A stretch of DNA of 14,220 nucleotides from Saccoglossus kowalevskii (GCF_000003605.2 NW_003107588.1:238742-252961); one strand, 5' to 3'. Positions 1 to 8,388 are shown, counted from the first letter of the stretch. The notes: generated by a model from the sequence alone, not told the origin. Translations and numbers: made by a program.

Positions 1-80
1 CGAACATGCAAGACCCAACTAGTACTCAGGCTGCCTGGTTTGCTTTCAAAGTACCAACTTAAGGACCCAGCCGTACGGTA
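1..80 (-). CDS. Gene B exon 4, cut by the window edge (26 codons seen)
   Basis: The acceptor is strong: CTTTATTATTCCATAG (AG at 82-81). After it the frame is open in phase 0 to the window edge. It reads YRTAGSLSWYFESKPG and then SLSTSWVLHV. It joins exon 3 in phase, giving FLSSE-YRTAGSLSWYF. The gene continues to the left of the window. Function unknown; neither this segment nor exon 3 matches a family I can name. Confidence 0.55.
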
Positions 81-438
81 CTATGGAATAATAAAGTATA
101 GAGGGTCGGGAAGGGGTAAAAATCGTAAATTCGTAGACATGGGCAAGGTGCAAAATGTAATCAGCTATTTTATTCGTCCGTAATTTGTACAAAGATCTTA
201 TTTTTTGTAAGCGTATAAAGCATTTACCACATTAAATGTGGTAATTCGTACTCAATTTTCAATTTTGATTCTTAAACACAAATTATCAAATATATTATAA
301 AAATATAAAATGTAAATAGGAATTTGCTTTATCTGTAAGTGTAAACGTCCATATTTTACTGTAAATGGAACTTTCATTTCATTTCCTGTAAAAACGTAAA
401 ATGCTTTTTTATTTCCTGTAGCCTGTACCAGCTATCAC
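81..438 (-). other. Gene B intron 3 (358 bp)
   Basis: AT-rich, bounded by GTGATA and CCATAG. It contains a 21-nt palindrome at 224-244 and many TGTAA words. No coding sequence seen. Confidence 0.5.
224..244. repeat. Perfect 21-nt palindrome (10-bp arms, single centre base)
   Basis: Arms TTACCACATT and AATGTGGTAA around a central A. The arms are too close for a stable hairpin as written; a loop of TAA with 9-bp arms is possible. Could be a dimeric factor site. Confidence 0.85.
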
Positions 439-639
439 CTCCGAGGAAAGAAACACGGCTTGATGGAAGTTATGGGCGGAGGCCAGAGTTGCGGCAGCTG
501 ATAGAACAGAATGGAGACGTTCGGTGGAAACCCTATGTGCCACTAGACATCTAGAGGATAGATCGTTAGATAGGTTGCCAAGGAGATGCATTGTATCACC
601 CATGTACATGTATTTGGTGTTATTTCCTTGATTCACATC
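439..639 (-). CDS. Gene B exon 3 (67 codons, residues 54-120)
   Basis: The acceptor TGCTACTAACACAG (AG at 641-640) precedes exactly 67 open codons, ending at TCGGAG|GTGATA (GT at 438-437). Both edges are phase 0. The product starts DVNQGNNTKYMYMGD, then alternates hydrophobic and polar residues in a helical pattern (LLGNLSNDL, LHSVLSAAATLASAHNF, HQAVFLSSE), like a helical-repeat protein. Codon choice is balanced, unlike the AT-rich flanks. If the donor were not used, the frame would end nine codons later at a TAA (411-409) that overlaps an AATAAA hexamer, so this could instead be a last exon. The phase match to the exon at 1-80 favours an internal exon. Family not recognised. Confidence 0.6.
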
Positions 640-1716
640 CTGTGTTAGTAGCAACAGAATTTAAAATCTATCGTAGTTTAGTTTTCCCCGTTAGTATCGG
701 AGCCTCGGTTCGGACGTAACAAATTGGCAGTTAGGTCGTTGGCGTCTGAAAAGTATTCTCTACAGTACAGTACTGAAACATTTTTTAGTGTATGTGTTAT
801 TGTAGTTTACAAAAAGAATACGTACATCGACCCTCACTATAAACATTAATTTATTGAACAATAGAAATCATAACTGCATTACAACAAGCTATTGTCATAC
901 ATTGCATGCAGGGATATCGTAAGTCAGGAGTCACGTGACATAGACACATCAGTTATAACTGTAAATCGCTATAATTTTACGAGAACAAAATTTTTCGTTA
1001 ATTCGCGATTCGGAGAAAATCGTAATATTTTCAGCAGTGAAAATTGCACTGAGGTTCTAAAACATCTCGGAAAATATTGTTCTCATAAAATTTAATCATA
1101 ATGACGAACGCGTTACTGTAATATTTAACCATGGTATTCAGAAAAAGTTGACGTGAAGGACAAAACAAGTCTCGCAGCTCTCTCGCTATTAACGAGATCT
1201 CCGCGGCTATGATTTTAAGCATTATATGGTTGACACGAACAAGATACTAGTATTCTCATTTCACCAATATTCAAACGGCATCACTGGAAATATCGTAATT
1301 CATAATATTAAGATTAGTTTAATTGTTGGTATTTTCCATATATATTGTGTTAATCTCTTTAGAAGAAGAGAATCTACACGGGAATTCTTCGAATATACCT
1401 AACACAGAAACTTGTGTTGTTCTTCATAGACAAGGTTCGAGTTTCGCAGTTACCTTAAAAACTCTGGTCCACGTAGTTGGTGTGAGTGTATGTGTGTGTG
1501 TGTGTGTGTGTGGGGGGGGGGTAATTTCGCTGCTTAAACGTTCTATAGCTCACCACTGAGAACACCGGGAAGCACGAAAACAAGCGCATATCACCACCGC
1601 CCCCACACGAAAACCAACTGATGGCGCTATAAACTCGAAACTGGTCTATAATGTTCCATTTTTTCCCGTCATCGCGTCGACTATTTCAGATACCACGGTC
1701 CCATAGATTACACTAC
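640..1716 (-). other. Gene B intron 2 (1077 bp)
   Basis: It contains the TG/G microsatellite. A 21-codon open stretch at about 697-760 follows an acceptor-like CTTTTCAG and reads ANDLTANLLRPNRGSDTNG before a stop. This could be an alternative last exon (it needs phase 1 input). No other exon candidate with good splice sites was found. Confidence 0.4.
1480..1521 (+). repeat. (TG)n microsatellite followed by G10
   Basis: TG-rich tract with an uninterrupted (TG)11 at 1491-1512, then a run of ten G ending at 1521. In gene B's orientation it is C10 followed by (CA)n inside an intron. Likely length-variable. Confidence 0.95.
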
Positions 1717-1750
1717 GTGGTCTGTTAGCGCCTGTGGTGGATATAACGAA
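1717..1750 (-). CDS. Gene B exon 2 (34 nt, residues 42-53; tentative)
   Basis: The acceptor is strong: a T/A-rich tract ending ATATATTTTAG (AG at 1752-1751), with CCTAAC as a plausible branch point about 45 nt upstream. One base completes Arg42, then 11 codons read SLYPPQALTDH up to CAC|GTAGTG, a weak donor of phase 0. Using the next GT, three bases on, keeps the same phase and adds a valine. Both options fit exon 3, which needs phase 0. The upstream intron would be only 64 bp (1751-1814). An alternative frame of this exon is open for 34 codons but has no matching donor in exon 1. Confidence 0.4.
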
Positions 1751-1814
1751 CTAAAATATATTAAATAAATAAAACAACTCAACTTCAGCATGGCGTTAGG
1801 TAATACACCCTCAC

Positions 1815-1939
1815 CGATAGTAACTCAGTAACTCACGCCAATTATTCGCCGAACATTGTACCAATAACACGTTTAAACACTCACATATAGTAAATAGTTT
1901 ATAAGATTCCGATTTCGAAATCATGTCTTCAAGCAACAT
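1815..1939 (-). CDS. Gene B exon 1, coding part (residues 1-41)
   Basis: After the NRF1-like site, the first ATG on the minus strand (1939-1937, context ACAATGT) opens 41 codons: MLLEDMISKSESYKLFTICE, then a hydrophobic stretch with NVLLVQC, then WRELLSYY. It ends at TATCG|GTGAGGG, a good donor (GT at 1814-1813), phase 2. Two other good donors in the exon (GTGAGT at about 1886 and 1836) have phase 1 and would not match exon 2. The segment looks alpha-helical. It is too short to place in a family. No signal peptide is evident. Confidence 0.5.
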
Positions 1940-1987
1940 TGTCGTCGTGACTGTGTCTGTTAATCACGAGAGGGCCAGAGAACAATA

Positions 1988-2022
1988 GTCTGCACATGCG
2001 CAGTCCGTCTTTAATTTGAAGC
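1988..2022 (-). promoter_or_regulatory. Proposed promoter of gene B: NRF1-like site and CTTCAAATTAAAG element
   Basis: Minus-strand order is CTTCAAATTAAAG (2021-2009) and then CTGCGCATGTGCA (2003-1991), which matches the NRF1 consensus apart from one base. The proposed ATG of gene B follows about 50 nt later. The same two elements in the same order lie upstream of gene A. The last ~200 bp of gene A's transcript must end in or next to this region. Confidence 0.5.
2010..2015 (-). terminator. Possible polyadenylation signal ATTAAA for gene A
   Basis: ATTAAA on the minus strand, about 178 nt after the gene A stop codon. I found no AATAAA between 1990 and 2192 on that strand. The hexamer lies within an element also found upstream of gene A, so it may instead belong to the gene B promoter. 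Confidence 0.35.
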
Positions 2023-2060
2023 TCATCATTTGAAATTAAAATATTTAAAAATTGTTTCTG

Positions 2061-2075
2061 TTGTTGTTGTTGTTG
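2061..2075 (+). repeat. (TTG)5 trinucleotide repeat
   Basis: Five TTG units; CAA repeats in the proposed 3' untranslated region of gene A. Confidence 0.9.
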
Positions 2076-2192
2076 AATATGTGTCGATTTGGGACGCTCA
2101 CGTTCTGTTGATCCACTAGGACACAGCTGATACTTTGAAGCAGTATATCTTCACATGACCCTCAATAATGACGTCACAGAATGTTTAGCAAG

Positions 2193-3210
2193 TCATTTTT
2201 TCTTTTTCAATGTTCTTTTTCTCTTAAGAGCAGCCAATTCTTTTTCGTATTCCTCTTTTTCCATGTCGTCCTCGGATGCTGATTTATTTTTAGTCAAATT
2301 TTCCTTTGAAGTATTTTTTCTGGAATTTCGTTTTTCTTCCTGAGTGTTCCCATCATCACTGTCGTCACTCTTATTACGCTCACCTGCCACAGAATTTGTT
2401 TCGGTAAGGAAAACTTGGCTTTCGGTGGGTTCGTTCTGGTCATCGGCTTCGGTTTTCCCAGAGTTATCATCGGACGTGTTCGGTCTAATTGTCTCTTCTG
2501 GCTGTTCCTTAGGTGTGTCTTCGGAATTTTCCGCTGATATTCTACTTCCCGGTCGAAAAGATTCGTTCGGACTGTTCAGTTCGGGTGATTTTGGCGATTG
2601 CTCGGCAATAACTGACTCCCCGTTGTTTTCGTCGGTTTCGCCTCCAGAATTACTGTCCGTATTCTTTCTAGTTTTTTCGGCCCCCGCAATTTCCGGTAAT
2701 TTGACTGGTTTCGGTGACTTGAGACGTCTCCTGCGTGGTCTACTTCGCTCAGTATCTTTGGTTCGGAATGGCTCGGGTATTTCCGGAAGCTGGCTTGATC
2801 GTCCATCACTGCCGCTGTCAAGAAAGTCTTGCAACGAGTATACATTGGTGAAACAAGGTGGCGTCCCTTGCCTGACTAAATCATTAACGACACTAACCAA
2901 AGACCTAAACTTCCAGTGTAAGATTTCATATCTGTGTTCGACGTCGTTCACTTTCTCTTCGGCTGTTATCGTTCGATGGTGCAGTTTGCCTCGCGTGAAT
3001 GTGTCCAGCTTGTTCTCAAGTTTTCTAGCCCGTTCCGCTTCCTTGTCAGCCCTCGCCCTCTCTTTGCGTCTTTCTTTTTCCAAACTCACCAAATCTCGGT
3101 GATTTTGCTGAATTTCCTTCTTCAACAATTCAATCGATCGCGTTAATCCAATTTTGTTTCCATGCGTCTCAGATTCCGCTTTGCTGATACGGTCGTTTGC
3201 CCTCTCGAGT
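2193..3210 (-). CDS. Gene A exon 4, terminal (residues 185-523, coiled coil end and disordered tail)
   Basis: The acceptor ATATTTTTACAG (AG at 3212-3211) precedes an exon starting A|CTC GAG AGG; AG from exon 3 plus A gives Arg185. The reading frame is open for 338 codons to a TGA at 2195-2193. The coil continues through LLKKEIQQNHRDL and KERRKERARADKEAERARK to about residue 300. There is then a less charged segment (WKFRSLVSVVNDLVRQG, then CFTNVYSLQDFLD), possibly a small folded patch. Two LPEI motifs at about 326 and 356 flank the basic patch. SPKSPELNSPNES (about 390-402) is a cluster of proline-directed phosphorylation candidates. The C-terminal KRKRTLKKKK could be a nuclear localisation signal. 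A long tail in one terminal exon is common for disordered regions. Confidence 0.9.
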
Positions 3211-6200
3211 CTGTAAAAATATGCAAAATACTAGTATGTTACGCAACAAAGATATTATGTTACGCGACAAAGTTATTTAAATTCGTTGTAATACTTAGTT
3301 TAATGTAATAAGCAATAGATTGAAAAATAATAAAAATTTCCGTTATCAGTGCCTCGTCTGAATTATTGGTATGTACATGTGATATTGAAAGTAAGTCTGT
3401 TGATAGACGATTGGTGGGTTTCTATAACACATGATATGTTGTTCGATTACGTCAGTTGTGCAGGCTGGTTCGCAGTTCGTGCATGACGTAGTTCGTGTGA
3501 CTGCACTTGTCTATGAGTTCGCGTTCGAATATACACCTACTTATGCGTTGTGTTACACAAGTGGATACATTAAGGGCTGTTTTAGTTGTTTTATAACAAC
3601 CAACTGCGACCAAAGTGAACAAAATGGCAGATAACTGGCAAAAATGGCAAGAGTTACCGAAAGCCTCACTATATTCAGGTCTATATTCAGAGCGCATTCG
3701 TTGTTGCATTCTTCTATACCTTACCTCATGCTCTCTGCTTTCAGTTTACTGGTGGTATTTATCCATTTAGTTTTGTTTTTCTCAGCTTCATTTTTCAAGT
3801 CTTCCATTTCCTTTTTCATGCTCTCCCGTTCTTGTTCTTTGGCTTCGTCCACCCTCCGGTCCATCTCTTCCTTGTAGCGTCTTTTCTGTTTGCTCATGTC
3901 TGCGAGGTGGCGTATTTTGATCGTGTGAATAAGCTTTTTCAGCTCTTCAAATTTCTTTGGGTAGATCTCCAGCAGAGGGCGCACTTCATTTAAAAGCTCG
4001 TTGCTCTTCTGTAGTTGTCGCTCGGCCCTAATGTTATCGTCAATTGTGCTTGTCATGGCAGTTTCAGCGCCTTCGCGCGGTGAATCCGCGTCATGCTTTA
4101 TCGGTTTAGATGTTTTGACCTCGTCACTCAATTTGTCAATATAGTGGTCCATGTCTTCCATTGTATTCTTAAATTCACCTGCGAGCTCGTCAATCGAAGC
4201 GTTTTCTGTAAATAATAAAAAAATAAGTCTCAACTGTACTAAAAATCGGTTGAATATTTCGTGTACATGTATAAGGTTTTGCGCCTGTAATTAAAATCCA
4301 CGTGCAATTAAAAAAAAAAAAAAACACTGCCCGAAACACAATGTACGGCTAAAGCAATAAGTTTAATGTTTTCTTTGTGACTCAAAATAGATAAAGGGTT
4401 AACCAAAATTGTCATTTTGAAGCAACGATGAGTTGTAAAATAAAAGTTTTCTCGGCACAGTGTTTACGGATTCACTTTTTTTTTCGTGCATGAAGTGCGC
4501 CCTCACTTCTATTGTGTTCATAACTCGTTAATATTATGAAAAAAAAAAGATGGGGTCACCAACTAATCAGATGGTGAAATTAACATCTCTAACCATCGCT
4601 CAAGTGGGTTACTAAGACGGCAGAAAATCTCAGAAACATGGTATGTCGTATTTTTGGCATTTGTATATTGCAATTTACATTTGCTTCTGTAACCGATTAA
4701 ACAATTAATGTTAATGAGTTGATAAGATTAAAAGTAGGCTCTAATTGAATATGAGATTAGAGTCAAACCATAACATAGGCCCAGTGTACGATAGGTATTA
4801 CATGTACATATCAGTGTACGTATAACCGCTGGTACTTTTATTTATTGATAACTGAGAACTCACTATCAGTTGGCGAGAGTGACACGTAATTAGTGTTATG
4901 GCTAGTGTGTGTGAACTTCAGTTAAAACTACAGGACTGGATCTGATGTTTGAAGATTAATTTGACTGTTATTGAACACTGATACTTAACTATTGAAACTG
5001 TTCATGTGTCGTGTTTTTTTTATATGTACCTATATTTTTTAATTGACTGAATGATTGATTGATAGTTATTGCTGAGGCTCATTTATTGTTGGTAACATTG
5101 GCTTTGTTTTTGACGAATTAGCTAATTTTATTATTCACCAAGAGACTGATTTAAACATTTGAGCTTACAATCTAATTACCTATATGAAAGTCTTTTTTTA
5201 GTTGATATATTTTCAAAGATATCTAACCTCAACGTGTTCATAAGCATAAGCTAATCATTGAATCATTGTTTATTTTATTGAAGTAGATTCAAGAAGATTA
5301 TATAGTGTGCTGCTTTGTTCTGTGGCGCCATACTTCCGGTCTTTGTGTATCTTCTCGTTCACATTTCTTCCACTGTATCAACAATCTGTGAGGCTATGTG
5401 AACTGTGTTTTGTACTTCAATGGGAGGTTTAATGCAAAGCCTGAGTGTGCGACCATAATATGCGTTGGATGAGTCACACGTAACTCCCATACATAACAAG
5501 ACGCGTTACGAAGACCGGGCGCTTTACAAACCTGGAAAGGTAATTTTGAAAAGCAGTATCAAGATCGACAAGAATCGCATGGTTTTTCAACAACTCACTG
5601 CACTGACTGGTTATAACAGTACATGTATCTTGTTAGGAAAACTATGGAAATTATTCTGGAAAGAGTGGTAATCGAAGAGAAACATATTCATTCTGTTTTA
5701 TTGGCAAGTTTATTGGGCATTTCGCTGATTCTGATAGACATGTAATAGAAAAAATTAACAAGTGTTCTATGCTGATTCGTGTTGTCTCCCTATTAGGTTA
5801 CGGGTAATACCAAGTTGGACATAGTTTGGCAAAGATTTAGAGCTAAAATTACATATAATTGGATATGACCACATTTTAATAGAAAAAGTCGTATTTCAGT
5901 TTGGTGATTCATTCAAATTCGGGACTACCAAAGTTGCTGAAATTAATTTTTTTGATCGGAAACACATAATTACCATGATCACAAATATATCTGTGAGTAC
6001 TTTTAGGAATAAGGTATCGCTACCTCAAAGCGCGCCGAAGTCTTCGAATTTCGTGTAAACAAGCAATAAGAAATGTCAGTTGTGATTTTCATTTCAGCTT
6101 GTTTAGTCTTTCCGTCCTAGCAACTATTTTTTTTATTTTTAAAACTTCTCAGCTTCTCATTTAATCCATTTTAGATTAAGGCGTTCACGAACGCCATTGA

Positions 6201-8387
6201 CTTGAACTCAGAAAACAATTGTAACGGCGGTCGGGTCCCGGTACATTAGGCTATTTCGAATTGAGGTCACCCCTTGCAGAATCGCCACCATATCATAACC
6301 CGGACAATAAACTGTTGCCAACATTCCAGCTCGCGATAATTCAAGTGGAAGAAACATCTGATAACACTGGGGTTTCACAGAATGCGTAAATGTGTTTTAT
6401 GGTAATTTATATTTTTTTTTATAAAACATTTATCTCGAAAAATACTCGCGCTTCTGACATTCAAATCCGAAGAAGTTGATTGCATTGGCCACAGGAATCA
6501 TTTGGTACCGCCCATTACCCATGAGACTTTGTCGCCTTTTTTTAATCATTGACCGATTTACTGCCATAAACGCACAAGGTAGAGATAGATCCATCAAAAT
6601 GTGTTTAAAACGCTTGAAATTAGAGAGATTGGATCGCTGAAATATGTCTGAGTATGTCATAGTCTGAGTAACACATTGGTTTCGTACAAGTGTAACCGAC
6701 CGCAGTCACGGTGGAGTACAATGCGGGCGCTATTCATCCACCAAGCATGTGATTGGTCAAGTTATTTTCAATCGCCGTTTTAATTTATAAATATTTATAA
6801 ATATTTTATATAAAACAAACTCACGCCTTCTTAAACCCGGTGTTACCGTTTACCCATGATTCTTTGCGTGAGCAAGAAGACGAAAGCTTCATGTAAGAAT
6901 ATTCACATATTTACACAGAGGTAACGTACAACTCACAAATATTCACAAACTACTCCCCGCCTTGTTTTTTTAAAAAAATTTCTAAAAATGTTTTGAGAAT
7001 ATTCTCCGAGATTGAATGTTTGGCTTCACGTACACCATATAGACAGAAACATTCGGCATCAAAATGGCGCCCGGCGGGATTAACTGTCGTCTGCCAATCC
7101 ACCCAAAGCATCATCTCATTTTTCTAAACATTCATTATTTAATTACATCGGTTACAACATATACAAAATATCCGTCACTCAATATCCGACCACCATCACA
7201 TCCAAGCGAGACATCCAGTTCGAATAACACGCATGTATTTGCATTATGTAAAACTCTTCGCAATCTACGTGATGTTTACGCCGCACTGAAAACGATCTAC
7301 TTCGGGATACTTAGAAGCTGTTTTGAATAGATACATACATGACAGCTATTTCGGAATAAACAGTCTGCGCAACAATTGAGGAATCGAGACTGAGGTAGGA
7401 CTAGTTCTGTTGTTTCAGCAATATTTTTATATTTCATCCCAACATCGGCCGCGGCGTTTTCCATTGGCGACGATTTACCGACGACTAAATCACACAGCGT
7501 GTGCAGAATGCCCCGGTTGAACGGTGCATCGAAACTGTGAGATAGGATTACTGACATATTACTAGTATTATTGGAAAAGCAACAAAATAATCAGCGGTGG
7601 TTTCAGTTATTATAAACCGCACAATGTGCACATCTCTGATCCATGCTGTTTTTTTCGATTGTTTTATATGTACCCCTCGACAAATTCCACAAAACGTGTT
7701 AACACGAACATCTGTAACTGCTGAAACTTGCTTGCTTTGCCGCTGAAAGAGGTGGCTGGTATGTTTCTACTGCAATGATGCTATATGTAGGCTGAAGTGA
7801 AGTGGGTCGCATTCCCGTGGTGTGACCTGTTTTTGTGTACTAATTGAGACGGTGTTCTTTAAGTATGTAAGATGGCAGTGTCATATATTTGGGAACGTAC
7901 CCCGAAGCACTGGAATAATATAAGTAATGAGTTCACTGACTCCGTTAGAATTTAAAAAAAAAAAAACACTACTAACACGACATCCTTAAATTCACGGAGG
8001 AAATGGCGTTGTTTAGAACAAAAAAGATATAAAAACAGCTGTAAATAGTTATGTCTGTGAATGTTTGTGATAATAGTTTCCAATCATGGTTTTATCCTTC
8101 GTATTACGTGACTTGTCGCCCCATTTTACGCATTTTTTTACTCGACGAATCTGATTGGTTGTATACATCACGTGCGAGCAACATCGAACATGACGCGACG
8201 CGTAGTGGCAGCGGCGCTTTAAAACTATCTAGACTTCACCCAAGAACAACCTTGACTTTTGTACTAGTAAATGTTTATATAATTATAGGCTAGAGTTTGT
8301 GACTGCTAACATCGCCTCCGACCAATTCAATTTACTTTCAACTGTATCAGCAACCAGCATGTCTACTTACAGCGGGACGGTCGTCAT
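2193..8387 (-). CDS. Gene A: four-exon coiled-coil protein with disordered acidic tail (complete, 523 aa, family not recognised)
   Basis: Proposed join on the minus strand: 8387-8371, 7534-7479, 4205-3725, 3210-2193. Exon coding lengths 17, 56, 481 and 1018 sum to 1572 nt, exactly 524 codons with the stop. Junction phases are 2, 1 and 2 and every one matches. The protein starts MTTVPLFDAPFNRG. A short helical N-terminus (about residues 15-54) is followed by a polar linker (55-75), then a long charged coiled coil (about 80-300) rich in K/E/R with leucines at heptad spacing. Residues about 310-500 are disordered, rich in S, E, D, N and P, with several SP sites. A last short helix ends in KRKRTLKKKK (514-523). 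A basic patch RPRRRRLK lies near 342-349. No enzyme motif, signal peptide or membrane segment is visible. A nuclear or cytoskeletal scaffold is an inference. I do not recognise the family. Introns are 836, 3273 and 514 bp. Confidence 0.8.
3211..3724 (-). other. Gene A intron 3 (514 bp)
   Basis: Bounded by GTAAGG and TTTTTACAG on the minus strand, phase 2. It holds a 21-bp tandem duplication at 3235-3276 and a twice-repeated AGTTCGTG near 3474-3505. Short reading frames inside on both strands do not look coding. Confidence 0.85.
3235..3276. repeat. 21-bp tandem duplication in gene A intron 3
   Basis: TATGTTACGCAACAAAGATAT (3235-3255) is followed directly by a second copy (3256-3276) with two substitutions. 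Confidence 0.9.
3725..4205 (-). CDS. Gene A exon 3 (residues 25-185, first half of the coiled coil)
   Basis: The acceptor is excellent: a T-rich run ending ATTATTTACAG (AG at 4207-4206). The donor CATGAG|GTAAGG (GT at 3724-3723) is near consensus. The exon carries 159 whole codons, open throughout. It begins ENASIDELAGEF, passes a polar linker with a DSPRE site, then enters a highly charged helix (RRYKEEMDRRVDEAKEQERE) typical of coiled coils. A methionine at residue 40 (ATG 4161-4159, context ACAATGG) has a good Kozak match and could serve a shorter isoform from an internal promoter. The opposite strand is also partly open here but only as a shadow of biased codons. Confidence 0.88.
4310..4324 (+). 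repeat. A15 homopolymer
   Basis: Uninterrupted run of 15 A in gene A intron 2. No target-site duplication or upstream retroelement sequence was seen, so it is not called a retroposon tail. Confidence 0.9.
6784..6803. repeat. Two tandem TTTATAAATA units
   Basis: Exact 10-bp unit twice, followed by more AT-rich sequence, between the CCAAT box and the ZNF143-like site of intron 2. Confidence 0.85.
6851..6868 (+). promoter_or_regulatory. ZNF143/Staf-like site within gene A intron 2
   Basis: TACCCATGATTCTTTGCG is nearly the same as the site in the gene A promoter. On the minus strand it is followed 27 nt later by GGC|GTGAGTTT, a near-consensus donor (GT at 6824-6823), and an inverted CCAAT box (ATTGG) lies at about 6753-6757. 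It may mark an internal promoter. Confidence 0.45.
7060..7071 (+). promoter_or_regulatory. YY1-like CAAAATGGCGCC element
   Basis: Resembles the YY1 element that overlaps start codons of housekeeping genes. The ATG opens an 88-codon frame (MAPGGINCRLPIHPKHH...) without protein-like composition and without a good donor, so only the element is called. Confidence 0.3.
7479..7534 (-). CDS. Gene A exon 2 (residues 6-25)
   Basis: The acceptor is a pyrimidine-containing stretch ending ATCTCACAG (AG at 7536-7535). The donor is GTCG|GTAAATCG (GT at 7478-7477). The 56-nt exon has one base, 18 codons (starting FDAPFNRGILHTL, ending CDLVV) and one base. This is exactly the phase needed between exon 1 (phase 2) and exon 3 (needs one incoming base). 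The frame stays open past the donor to a stop near 7299, so retention of the intron would give an unrelated 60-residue tail. The join to exon 3 gives DLVV-ENASIDEL, a smooth helical sequence. The donor is only moderate, so the exact 3' edge is the least certain boundary of the gene. Confidence 0.7.
7535..8370 (-). other. Gene A intron 1 (836 bp)
   Basis: Begins GTAAGTAG and ends ATCTCACAG in minus orientation, phase 2. It includes an A13 run at 7954-7966, an inverted CCAAT box near 8154-8158 and an E-box CACGTG near 8169-8174. First introns often carry such regulatory sites. No coding sequence was recognised inside. Confidence 0.65.
8371..8387 (-). CDS. Gene A exon 1, coding part (MTTVP + split Leu)
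   Basis: Reading on the minus strand, an ATG at 8387-8385 opens five codons plus CT and then meets a strong donor, CCGCT|GTAAGTAG (GT at 8370-8369). The split codon CT|T makes Leu6 with exon 2. The exon lies immediately downstream (minus direction) of NRF1-like and ZNF143-like sites, as expected of a first exon. A second ATG four codons upstream (8399-8397) is in frame and would add MRAQ. I chose 8387 because the upstream ATG lies inside a predicted factor site, so it may not be transcribed. The Kozak context of the chosen ATG is only fair (C at -3). Confidence 0.7.
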
Positions 8388-8388
8388 C

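Larger units (their letters stand above)
4206..7478 (-). other. Gene A intron 2 (3273 bp)
   Basis: Bounded by GTAAAT (7478 side) and TTATTTACAG (4206 side). It is mostly AT-rich with no convincing internal exon of gene A in the right phase. It contains an A15 tract (4310-4324), AT-rich tandem units (6784-6803), and three promoter-like spots: an ETS-like CTTCCGG at 5333-5339, a CCAAT box plus ZNF143-like site at about 6750-6868, and a YY1-like ATGGCGCC at 7060-7071. A possible short plus-strand exon at 5469-5543, starting MDESHVTPIHNK and ending in a GGAAAG|GTAATT donor-like site, is too weak to call. Confidence 0.7.

Noticed and set aside
1613-1745. Imperfect inverted ends (GGCGCTA with nearby CCA) resembling a small DNA transposon
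   Set aside because: The ends match poorly, no target-site duplication is seen, and the right end overlaps the proposed gene B exon 2.
2344-3102. 253-codon open frame on the plus strand
   Set aside because: It lies exactly antisense to gene A exon 4. Its Ser/Leu/Phe-rich composition is what the reverse complement of Glu/Lys/Asp/Ser codons gives, and it has no promoter or splice support.
6430-6660. 76-codon minus-strand frame in gene A intron 2
   Set aside because: No acceptor/donor pair in the phase needed for gene A and no protein-like pattern. An ATG start there is not supported by a clear promoter.
7064-7330. 88-codon plus-strand frame starting ATGGCGCC
   Set aside because: Only the first bases look like a gene start. 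The rest has a random His/Ile/Ser/Thr-rich composition and no usable donor.
7954-7966. A13 tract as a retroposon tail
   Set aside because: No target-site duplication and no recognisable element body upstream of it.
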